From NCBI GenBank assembly GCA_049522195.1, contig JBEKOB010000079.1, positions 1 through 18,359 on the forward strand: a DNA stretch of 18,359 nucleotides, given 5' to 3'. Source of the stretch: UBA9647 sp049522195 (GTDB taxonomy: Bacteria; Bacteroidota; Ignavibacteria; UBA10030). A program made the position numbers and the translations under genes. The first letter of the stretch is position 1, and each line of letters opens with the position of its first letter. Below the pieces are notes generated by a model, which worked only from the letters and a program-made list of their open reading frames with translations, did not search any database and was not told the DNA's origin. Below are positions 1 through 7,400 of the stretch, piece after piece.

Positions 1-635
1 AAGCCAACGCTTGATCCGTCAAGGAAATATCGGACACCGCTCTGAACCGTGAACGGCTGCCACATTTTGCCTCCATTGGGGAATATTTTCGAGCCCTGGA
101 CGTAAATATCCGCATACGTACATCGATCTGAAGCAGGAAGACTGATAGTGTAATCAAGCTCAATGCTCCAGGAATTATCTGCCGCTACAGAATTTCGCGC
201 CCCCACATAGTACGTCCCCGGTGCCAGGGTTAGGTAGACTGTTCCAATTTGTTTATCAAAAAGACCATAACCGGAAAACGAAGCGTTGTTTTTGAAATTG
301 TTGACCTGATCGGATCGCATGATCGCTGCTTGCGCCGAGGTCTTTGAAGCAAATCGGAATACGAAGCTCGTGCTCGTGTTGATAGTGAACGACTGAACCC
401 ACGACGAACCAAGACCGCTGACCGAATAATCTGACGAAGAAATATAGATCGTCTCCGGAGCCGTGACCGTCGGCGGAGTGACCGTCGGGGACGCGCTTCC
501 ATTGTTGTTGCCTGCCCCATTGTTGGCGTCGATGAGACTGGCCGCTTTGTCGCAACTCTGCAGAGTCAGGGAGCCTGCAGTCAGAATTGCGGAATACACA
601 ACAGAGAGCAGGATCCGTTTGCTCGCTTGGTTCAT
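1..635 (-). CDS. Partial secreted lipoprotein, possible PPC-like domain
   Basis: The frame stays open from an ATG at 635 to the window edge, giving 211 codons, so the C-terminus is missing. GAGG at 641-644, five bases before the ATG, supports this start. The N-terminus is a type II signal: a basic start, a hydrophobic stretch and a lipobox ending LTLQSC, with the lipidated Cys at residue 28. A low-complexity linker follows, with an N/G-rich patch and a PTVTPPTVTAPE segment, as is common between a lipid anchor and a folded domain. The visible domain, about residues 60-210, is beta-rich. The segment TVYLTLAPGTYYVGARN resembles bacterial pre-peptidase C-terminal (PPC-like) beta-sandwich domains, but that match is by eye and weak. 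It is the last gene of the secreted-protein group and has no copy of the CACGTG palindrome upstream. Its function is unknown. Confidence 0.8.
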   Translation of the reverse strand, partial: MNQASKRILLSVVYSAILTAGSLTLQSCDKAASLIDANNGAGNNNGSASPTVTPPTVTAPETIYISSSDYSVSGLGSSWVQSFTINTSTSFVFRFASKTSAQAAIMRSDQVNNFKNNASFSGYGLFDKQIGTVYLTLAPGTYYVGARNSVAADNSWSIELDYTISLPASDRCTYADIYVQGSKIFPNGGKMWQPFTVQSGVRYFLDGSSVG

Positions 636-640
636 ACACA

Positions 641-644
641 CCTC
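641..644 (-). promoter_or_regulatory. Ribosome binding site of the lipoprotein gene
   Basis: On the minus strand GAGG stands five bases before the ATG at 635. It is the only good Shine-Dalgarno in the area and sets the start of a gene that runs off the window. Confidence 0.6.
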
Positions 645-770
645 GTATTGTGTTGTTGGGCGTATTGAAGCAATCACTAAAATCAAGACAGCAAAAAAAG
701 CTCAGAAGGAGGGGATCCGAACTGATCATCGATGCCTATGCCAATCCCGGCACACGATGCATCAACACTG

Positions 771-2153
771 CTAGAAAAAAGGTTCGCCGAATGCCCCTAG
801 AAGAAAGCACATGCCAAAGGTTATTACCTCTCCCTTGTCTGCATCCTGCAACGGAAAGACCGCAGTGCCTGCCGCCGGGTACTTATTCCCATATTCCATG
901 TAGCCATACATCCCCCCGGGCCATATCAATGCGGCATGCCAGACGGTTGGGAGCTTTTGCGCCGGCGCGAGATAGTCGGGCTTGTCATCGAATTTCATTA
1001 GCTCGATGTACGCATGTTCATCTATCTTAAATGCAATCCCGTACCCCAGACGGTTCAATTTGTAGCTGCCACTACCGACGCCCTGCGCATCTATTCCGAT
1101 GTTCGCATTGTCGCTGGTGGTCACACCGGACCGGGGACCCATAGAGATCTCACCAACTGCTCGAATAGCTTCAAACCCAAGAAATCCTTTTCCGCCGTAG
1201 TTTCCCGAGAACACCGAACCGCCGAAGTTCCCTCCGGTCGCTGCGCCGTATGCGAAATTTCCAAAAGCACCGATGCCAATATTTCTCCCGTAGTAAGGCC
1301 AGACCTCGAGCGTCAGCATTCCCCCGATGCCCAGAGCTCCACTCGGTGCGCTATACGAATTGATCCCTGACCCTGAATGACTCTCTATGACAGGGATGGA
1401 CCCCATCCACAGACCACCCCCGAAAGCAACGTACCACGTGTCGCCGTTGAATGTGCCATGCGGTCCTTTCACTATTGCGCCACTCAAGTCCGAGAAATCC
1501 TTCACTGTATTATCAACTTGAGCCTGACCAGTCTTCTCCCGTTCGGCGGCTTCTTTCATCCGGCGCTCCATCTCCGCTCTCTTTTGCCTTTCCTGTTCAC
1601 GGAGAAGTTCTTCCTGTTGCCGCTCTCGTTCTTCCGCTTGCCGCTTCGCCTCTTCCTCCTTACGCTTCTGCGCCGCAAGCTGCTCATCTCGTTTCTCCAG
1701 CTGTTTGATTTGATCCTGTCGTTCTTGAGCCAACCTTGCTTCTTCGTCCACGTTCTTTACACTCAGATTCATATTCCAGTGGGTGATTTTGACCCCCGGG
1801 TCGAACGGATAATCACAGAGATCGAGATCGCCTGCAAACACATTGCCGCTCGCGCTCGCTCCCGGCTTGAGATCAACACCAATCGCATCTACAGTTTTTA
1901 CCATACCTGTTGATGCCGTATAGGTCTTGCTGAATTTGCAGTTCACATTGAACGAATTCGTGTTCGTTAGCTTCCAGCGGATGATATCCCAGCCCATCCC
2001 GTGCGTCTTGAAGGAATACATCTGCACGCCATACACTGTGCCTAAAAGTTGCCAGACGACAGGCTGAGATTCTTGTGCCGTTGCCTGGCTGGCCACGTTC
2101 GGTATGCCATTCATGATAAGAAAGGTGAAAACCCCGTAAAGAACATGCTTCAT
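771..2153 (-). CDS. Exported coiled-coil protein with C-terminal beta-barrel-like domain
   Basis: The product has 460 aa and is not a family I recognise. The start is the ATG at 2153, preceded by GGAGG at 2159-2163 and opening a signal peptide (MKHVLYGVFTFLIM, likely cleaved near ATAQ-ES). The frame extends upstream to 2384 but that part has no signal peptide and crosses a regulatory palindrome. Residues 30-130 form a small beta-rich domain with Cys72 and Cys113, which could pair. Residues 136-207 are almost entirely E/K/R/Q/A, a coiled coil or single long helix. Residues 230-460 are Gly- and aromatic-rich with alternating polarity and end in Phe-Phe, as outer-membrane barrels often do. A plausible design is an outer-membrane protein with a periplasmic helical rod. 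A candidate promoter and palindrome lie about 75-130 bp upstream. Exported status is secure; barrel topology is inference. Confidence 0.82.
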   Translation of the reverse strand: MKHVLYGVFTFLIMNGIPNVASQATAQESQPVVWQLLGTVYGVQMYSFKTHGMGWDIIRWKLTNTNSFNVNCKFSKTYTASTGMVKTVDAIGVDLKPGASASGNVFAGDLDLCDYPFDPGVKITHWNMNLSVKNVDEEARLAQERQDQIKQLEKRDEQLAAQKRKEEEAKRQAEERERQQEELLREQERQKRAEMERRMKEAAEREKTGQAQVDNTVKDFSDLSGAIVKGPHGTFNGDTWYVAFGGGLWMGSIPVIESHSGSGINSYSAPSGALGIGGMLTLEVWPYYGRNIGIGAFGNFAYGAATGGNFGGSVFSGNYGGKGFLGFEAIRAVGEISMGPRSGVTTSDNANIGIDAQGVGSGSYKLNRLGYGIAFKIDEHAYIELMKFDDKPDYLAPAQKLPTVWHAALIWPGGMYGYMEYGNKYPAAGTAVFPLQDADKGEVITFGMCFLLGAFGEPFF

Positions 2154-2158
2154 GTATG

Positions 2159-2163
2159 CCTCC
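2159..2163 (-). promoter_or_regulatory. Ribosome binding site fixing the start at 2153
   Basis: GGAGG on the minus strand lies five bases before the ATG at 2153. It favours this start over the longer open frame reaching 2384. Confidence 0.7.
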
Positions 2164-2234
2164 AGCCGATCGTGTGTGTGCGAATGATGGACCGTTTGAT
2201 ATCGGATCCTCCGGGAGATCTCATGAGTTGCTGC

Positions 2235-2263
2235 AGAATACTTAATCGGCCGCGTCCTTTCAA
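2235..2263 (-). promoter_or_regulatory. Candidate promoter of the coiled-coil protein gene
   Basis: On the minus strand, TTGAAA (2258-2263) and TATTCT (2235-2240) are separated by exactly 17 bases, a sigma70-like layout. Transcription would start near 2228, leaving a leader of about 75 bases. The -10 box lies at the same distance from the upstream palindrome as in the gene starting at 3456 (palindrome centre to first -10 base about 35 bases). That shared geometry is the main support. Confidence 0.45.
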
Positions 2264-2286
2264 TCACGCAACCACGTGGTTTTGCG
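2261..2286 (-). promoter_or_regulatory. CACGTG palindrome, copy 1 (candidate operator)
   Basis: This 26-bp block is identical to 3555-3580. Its core is the perfect 12-bp palindrome AACCACGTGGTT at 2270-2281. On the minus strand TTGCGTGATTG follows, providing a further CGTG half-site. It sits immediately upstream of, and slightly overlaps, the candidate -35 box, about 122 bp before the start codon at 2153. The position suits an activator site; the binding protein is not shown. Confidence 0.6.
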
Positions 2287-2397
2287 GCGCCTGTCTGCCG
2301 CAAATGATTTTCAGTAGCAACAGTTGGTTGCAGAGGAAAGAGTTTCCAGAAGAACATCTGGAAGGTATGGACATGTCGGGCCACCGCGCTCCTGAAC

Positions 2398-3456
2398 TTA
2401 TCGGGGCGCGAAATAGCCGCTCCCCGCCGGCGGGCGTGGCCGCGTGCCGGTAAGGCTAAACACCGTTTGTGACGTATTCGGATCGATGATGAAGACCATC
2501 ATCGTGTAGCCGGATCTGTTCCTGGTAGCATCCATCGTTTTGAATTCTTCGACGGATGTAGTCATCCACTGCTTAGTCTCACTCAGCACTGTTGCAATCG
2601 ATTTCTTTGACACGCGTTCACCCTGATAAGCGGCGAAAGGTGACCTTGCATTGGGGAGTTGACTCTGGGCATAATTCTTGATCGCATCCCAATGCTTGTT
2701 TCGGATTTCGTCAGGAGCAAAGACAAACGTCAGACCTTCATCAGGAAAACTCTCCGGTGCTGTAGCGACATACATCTCCGTTTCGCCTGCCGTGAAATGA
2801 TTTGAATAGAAAACAACGTACGTTCCGACCTTCTTATCACTCTGCCCCACAGAAGAGATCTGGTTTGCCACAGGACCTCTGTCACTGGAAGCCACAGATT
2901 GTTCCACTTTAGGGACGGTCGGAATATCTTTGTCATTTCCCTTCTGTCCACTCTGGCTACCGGTATAATTCGGGTTCACCATTCGGCCTGCGTCGCTTGA
3001 AGCAGTGGATTGTTCTACCTTGGCCGTACTCTGAACGTCCTTTTCATTGTAGACAAATTGTATCTCACGATTCGTGTAGCCCAACGCGGCCTGGTCTGAG
3101 ATCACGTGACGCCGTTCACTCATTGCATCTTCAGATGAAACATGATAGAAACTAGAAACGTCATAGAAGTTCATGAAATCGTCAGGCCGTTCTGACTTGA
3201 TCCGATCATTCCACTGATTCTTCACGAGGCTCGCGCCGGTAACCCCATTCACCATATTCGCGTACTTTACGACCGGGCCATTCAGGGCCAACCGTTGATT
3301 ATCCTTCGTTGTCCCAACAGCGCCGGTCGTGGCATAGTAGTACTCTTGCCGTGATCCTTGCGCGGCGCTCGCAACGACACGGGCAGGTCCTGAGCTCATT
3401 AAGAGAGTAGACGTGATCACGACGATCATCAAACCTGCGTCTTTGACGATGTTCAT
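2398..3456 (-). CDS. Exported protein of unknown function with internal repeat
   Basis: The product has 352 aa and I recognise no family. The start chosen is the ATG at 3456, which opens a signal peptide (MNIVKDAGLMIVVITSTLLM, then a likely cleavage near ARVVASA-AQ). AAGGGG lies about ten bases upstream, which is rather far. The open frame continues to 3585, but that part runs through the palindromic operator and lacks a signal. Residues 35-140 are rich in Tyr, Asn and Ser. Residues 146-155 and 183-192 carry near-identical segments, KVEQSTASSD and KVEQSVASSD, in a polar, probably unstructured linker. Residues 210-335 look like a compact alpha/beta domain (GTYVVFYSNHF, YTMMVFIIDPN). There is no lipobox. 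It lies next to the two-component system and has its own candidate promoter with the shared palindrome, so it is a likely target of that system. Confidence 0.78.
   Translation of the reverse strand: MNIVKDAGLMIVVITSTLLMSSGPARVVASAAQGSRQEYYYATTGAVGTTKDNQRLALNGPVVKYANMVNGVTGASLVKNQWNDRIKSERPDDFMNFYDVSSFYHVSSEDAMSERRHVISDQAALGYTNREIQFVYNEKDVQSTAKVEQSTASSDAGRMVNPNYTGSQSGQKGNDKDIPTVPKVEQSVASSDRGPVANQISSVGQSDKKVGTYVVFYSNHFTAGETEMYVATAPESFPDEGLTFVFAPDEIRNKHWDAIKNYAQSQLPNARSPFAAYQGERVSKKSIATVLSETKQWMTTSVEEFKTMDATRNRSGYTMMVFIIDPNTSQTVFSLTGTRPRPPAGSGYFAPR
2881..3021 (-). repeat. Internal coding repeat (KVEQS-ASSD units)
   Basis: Two copies of a ten-residue segment, coded at 2992-3021 and 2881-2910, sit 111 bp (37 codons) apart in the same frame. 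Each is followed by a similar polar stretch containing a GSQSG or SSVGQS pattern. The DNA has diverged more than the protein, so this is an older tandem duplication inside the linker, not a recent one. Confidence 0.6.
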
Positions 3457-3528
3457 TGTGAGAATACCCCTTTTGAGTACTTTTGTTATGGCTTGTGCGC
3501 GCAGAAATGAAACGAGTGGCTTGTCGGA

Positions 3529-3557
3529 AATATACCGGGACACCTTCCCCTGCACAA
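3529..3557 (-). promoter_or_regulatory. Candidate promoter of the 352-aa exported protein gene
   Basis: On the minus strand TTGTGC (3552-3557) and TATATT (3529-3534) are 17 bases apart. The predicted start of transcription is near 3522, giving a leader of about 66 bases. The spacing from the upstream palindrome to the -10 box equals that at 2235-2263. Confidence 0.45.
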
Positions 3558-3580
3558 TCACGCAACCACGTGGTTTTGCG
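3555..3580 (-). promoter_or_regulatory. CACGTG palindrome, copy 2 (candidate operator)
   Basis: This block is identical over 26 bp to copy 1. The perfect core AACCACGTGGTT is at 3564-3575. It lies just upstream of the candidate -35 box and about 113 bp before the start codon at 3456. The identity ends at the edges of the block, as expected for a protein-binding site in otherwise unrelated upstream regions. Confidence 0.6.
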
Positions 3581-3600
3581 ATCACATTTCACCGACGATT

Positions 3601-3615
3601 GTTGTCAGTGACAAC
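3601..3615. promoter_or_regulatory. Perfect 7-bp-arm inverted repeat upstream of copy 2
   Basis: GTTGTCA-G-TGACAAC is a perfect dyad centred at 3608, and with one mismatch the arms extend to ten bases. It has no T-run on either side, so it is not an intrinsic terminator. It may be a second operator for the downstream exported-protein gene, about 38 bp beyond the CACGTG palindrome. No copy was seen upstream of the other genes. Confidence 0.3.
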
Positions 3616-3711
3616 TATTGTCAATAGCGTTGTGCGGAGACGCGACTTCACTTCGGTCGGACGCAACTTAGAGAGGAGCTATGGGAATCGGATGCGGGAG
3701 GGTTGACAGAT

Positions 3712-4413
3712 TCAGAGCAAGTGCTCTTTCAATGACTTCGCGACAGCTGAAGTGCGGTTTTGGACGTGAAGCTTTTGGTAAATGTTGCGAAGATGTGAGT
3801 CGACGGTATGGTAGCTCAGGAAAAGCTTGTCGGCAATACGCTGCTTCGAAAAACCGTCGGTCAGCAACTGAAGAATTTCTTTTTCACGATCAGTAAGACC
3901 GTATTCGGGCTTTGGTGAGGAGGTCTTTGCGAAGGCGTCAAGGAACTTCCTCGCAATCAGGGGGCTCATCGGTGCCCCTCCTTTCAAAACCTCTTCGATC
4001 GCGACGATAACCCCGTCCGCCGTTGAAGCCTTCAAAAGATAGCCCGATGCACCATTACAGATAGCGTTGAAGACCTTGTTTTCATCGTCCTGGACGGTGA
4101 GAATGATGACATGGGTCGACGGTGAAAGGGCTTTGATCCGGCCTACACCTTCGAGTCCGGACATTCCCGGCAGGCCGATGTCCAGAAGAACCACGTCCGG
4201 AGGTGCTTCTCCCCGAAGCGACCGGAGAGCATCTTCGCAGTTGTTAAACGAGAAAGGACAATACATCCCCTCTGCCTGATTGATCAGATCGTCCAGGTCT
4301 CTCCTGAAGAGCTCGTTGTCCTCAACAATCCAGACAATTGCTTCAGGCGTCTGCGCCTTGTCTCTTGCATCGTTCATAACGCTTATTCGTCCGTTCAAGG
4401 AGAAAGTATCCAT
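3712..4413 (-). CDS. NarL/FixJ-family response regulator
   Basis: The product has 233 aa: an N-terminal receiver domain (about 25-145) and a C-terminal LuxR-type HTH (about 171-233). The receiver has the acidic pair Glu31-Asp32, the phospho-acceptor Asp78 (VVLLDIGLPG), Thr106 and Lys128. The HTH has the typical LTDREKEILQLL and recognition-helix region SYHTVDSHLRNIYQKL. It should bind DNA as a dimer when phosphorylated by the kinase encoded 26 bp upstream. The start is uncertain. ATG 4413 and ATG 4377 (MNDARDK) both lack a clear Shine-Dalgarno. The shorter form fits the usual receiver N-terminus better. It would also be the only one made if the palindrome at 4431-4452 drives a promoter with the same geometry as the two downstream genes, since transcription would then begin near 4396. 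Confidence 0.93.
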   Translation of the reverse strand: MDTFSLNGRISVMNDARDKAQTPEAIVWIVEDNELFRRDLDDLINQAEGMYCPFSFNNCEDALRSLRGEAPPDVVLLDIGLPGMSGLEGVGRIKALSPSTHVIILTVQDDENKVFNAICNGASGYLLKASTADGVIVAIEEVLKGGAPMSPLIARKFLDAFAKTSSPKPEYGLTDREKEILQLLTDGFSKQRIADKLFLSYHTVDSHLRNIYQKLHVQNRTSAVAKSLKEHLL

Positions 4414-4430
4414 TTCACATTCAGGACGCC

Positions 4431-4452
4431 ATCACGCAATCACGTGATTTTG
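4431..4452 (-). promoter_or_regulatory. CACGTG palindrome, copy 3, across the kinase stop codon
   Basis: The core is AATCACGTGATT at 4438-4449. It matches copies 1 and 2 except for one symmetric change (C to T and G to A), so the dyad stays perfect. The flank ATCACGCAA and the trailing TTTTG are also kept. The kinase stop codon (4440-4442) lies inside the palindrome. At the -10 distance seen in the other two copies the minus strand reads TACTTT (4403-4408), a partial match; the -35 position is poor. It may allow autoregulation of the response regulator. Confidence 0.5.
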
Positions 4453-7400
4453 GCCGTCAACGTGATATTCGTCCCTTTCCCCGGACAACTCTGAATCTTT
4501 AGCGTTCCCCCAAGGTCAGACGCTCTCTTTCTCAGGTTCTGAAGCCCTTCCCCTTTCTTCACAACCTGCTCGTCAAAACCCACCCCGTCATCGCTGACGG
4601 ACAGAATGAATTGACTGTCCACTATCCAAACCTCGATTTCCACCTTTTTCGCGCCCGCATGTTTGACGATGTTATTGATGATCTCCTTGTAAATCAACAG
4701 GACGTTGCGCCGGACATCCGGTGTCAGACGTATGGGGATAGTCGTATCCGGGGTACGAAACTCGTAGTCCATATCTTTCATTATCCCCAGAGTGAAATCC
4801 TTCATCTTTAATAAGAGATCGTCCACATTGTCGTGCTCGGGATTGATGAACCAGACAATATCGCGCATCTTCGATGCGGTATGCAGCGCAGTTGTCCCGA
4901 TGTCCGACAGTTTTTGCTTATCAGCCATGTCGAGTGAGGCGCTCTTGTTCATCATTTGACTCGTCATCACGATGCTACTTAGGTCGCTTCCAATCTCATC
5001 GTGAAGGTCACTCGCAATGCGGAGACGCATCTGAGCAAGACTGACTTCCTTCTGCCGTTGTCTGGCAACATTGAGAGCGAGAACACCGAAAGCAACAAGA
5101 TGAGGTGTAATATCTTCAACAAAAATGCTCCGAGTCCCCCGTGTCCACCAATCATGTCCAAGGAACGTCCGAATCCCGAGGTTCACAAGAAGCAGCGTTA
5201 CCCCATATCCTGCGACCGGATACAAAATCAGTTGGCGGTTGTTCAGTCTCAACGGCGGCAAATCCCTTCCAGCCCTTTGCAGACCGGGCAACGGAAGCGT
5301 CTCAAACATTCCGATGGCAACCAGAAATCCTACCAACAAAAGAAGCTTGAGTATCTCGAGATGAACATCGCGGCTGAGCACGAACCTGTTGAGCCATTTC
5401 ACGCCCAGTCTCAGGGCAGCCTGGGGTCCCTCCAATTCCGTGACCTCGATCCGCGCGCCGGGCCTGACATTTATTCTCTTTGTAATACCGCTCGCCGGAA
5501 AGCTGACCTCAAGAGTGTAAATGCCCGACGTGTCCCCCAAACCGAAGTGCTGATCCTTAGAACTCGTGCTCACATAACCATAGCCATCACAGATTTCCCG
5601 AAATCCTACCAACGTATCATTATGGAACAGCGACAGCTTCGCCCCGACAGCATCACGATTGGTCTTGATCCCGACGACTTGAACAGTCAAGAAGTGCGGT
5701 CCTCGATTTGGGCTGTCGTTCAGGATGTTCTCTAGCTTGTACGTATCTCCCCCATACTGGCCCGCCACAATGTCGAGATCGCCATCATGAAGATCGTCAA
5801 AGGTTGCCAGACCCGTATTATAGCCCTGAGCTATCTGCTGAATCGGTGACTCGATCATTGACGTTGCATCTCTGAAATGCGGTATTCCCTGCTTGTCAAT
5901 GCCGGTATTCAGCAGCAAGCGAACTCCGCCCAGAAACGAAACAAAGATGTCAAGCAATCCATCGTTATTGAAATCGCCAAATACAATGCCATATGTTGCC
6001 ACTGGGAATACCAATCCCGACTCTCGAGAAACATCCCTGAAGTGTCCCTTCCCATCGTTCAAATATAGACGAAGCCCGTCGCCCCGGGTACCGACGAGCA
6101 GGTCGAGGGCGCCATCATTGTTGAAATCAGCAAAGAGTGATGAGTTGACGAGCTTTGGGAGGGGTTTGGCGAGTCCGCTCTCTTGTGTAGCATTCCTGAA
6201 AGTCCCGTCTCCGTTGTTGAGGTAAAGTGTATGACCGCTCACCGCATAACCAACATAGAGATCGAGCTTTCCATCCCCGTTGACATCACCAAAGACTGCT
6301 GTTGTTGTCCTCCCTGCGGATTTGAGACCAGCCTCCACTGTGCGTTCTCGAAAAGTCCCGTCCCCACGATTCACAAAAAGCTTGTTACTCCCAAAAAAAC
6401 TCGTCATGAAGAGATCCAGATAGCCGTCATTGTTGACATCTCCGCCGACGATCACCTCGCAGCGGTCCATTTCCACATCAAGCCCGGATCCGCTCGTTAC
6501 ATCCCGAAAATAGCCCCACCCATCATTCTTGAACAGACTATTCGAACCGGCAAGATGTCCAACAACGATATCCTGGCTTCCATCCTCATCGAAATCACCA
6601 AGGAGCACACCAGTCTCAACAGTCTGCAGATTTTCTCCTGCGCCTGAACCTTTCCCCTGCAGGCCCCGCTCCTGAGCAACGTTCAGAGAAGTTCCAAACC
6701 GAGCAGGGTGGCTTTCACGCAGGTACAGCCGGTCATTCCCTTCTGCATTAATCAAGAATATGTCATCACATCCATTGTTGTCGAGGTCTCGCAATCCGAT
6801 GCCATATGTGGTTCCCCTGCCCAGGTTATGGACCAGAAACGATATCGAGGGGGGAACATCTTTAACGTGCTGCACGGGATTACGGCGAAGTGCCTCTTTA
6901 TCCATTATCAGAAATGAATTGACGGCAAAAAGGACATGGTTGGAGTCTATGGGGGTAATGATCATGCCTGTCATCCCAGCATGCAGTGGAAGCGCCGCCT
7001 CCTGCCTCCAGGGCTTCGTCCCCCAATTTTCGCATCGTTCGGTCGTGCGGAACACGACGCCGTCCGTCGTGACCAGCCATGCTTCGTTGCGGCTCACCGC
7101 CAGAACGTTCGCGATGTCACCTGCCGGGAGAACAGTTGATGAATCCACGATAAGTTTCTCGTAATCATCGACGTGCAGTCCATTATCCTTCTCCCCCCTT
7201 TCGAAGAAGATTATCCGATTTGATGTCAGAATCGCGCCAAACGTGGAATCGAATACGCTCACATTGTGACGATAAGGGATTTCCCCTTGCCACTTTCGGA
7301 GATGATGCAACGAGCGCAGTGACAGCAGGACATGCACGTCCGCCTTTCCATGGCGAAGAGTCGCATTAGCGACCCGTTCGAGCGACGACAATGTCAGGTT

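Noticed and set aside
2154..2384. Upstream extension of the 460-aa protein, sharing a KPRGCVI peptide with the extension of the 352-aa protein
   Set aside because: The shared peptide is only the 26-bp palindromic block read in the same frame; the real starts have a signal peptide and, at 2153, a good ribosome binding site.
2423..2434. Perfect 12-bp palindrome CCCGCCGGCGGG near the end of the 352-aa protein gene
   Set aside because: It lies within codons for a Pro/Ala/Gly stretch, has no loop and no following T-run, so it is not a terminator.
3104..3109. Other CACGTG hexamers in coding DNA (also near 1436, 16446 and 17085)
   Set aside because: They lack the extended dyad and the ATCACGCAA flank, and lie inside genes, so they look like chance.
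3619..3624. TTGACA on the minus strand as a -35 box
   Set aside because: No acceptable -10 hexamer lies 16-18 bases downstream; the promoter at 3529-3557 fits better.
5001..5735. Long plus-strand open frame of 244 codons inside the kinase gene
   Set aside because: It is antisense to the well-supported FG-GAP kinase, its product has no recognisable domain, and codon constraint on the minus strand explains the lack of stops.
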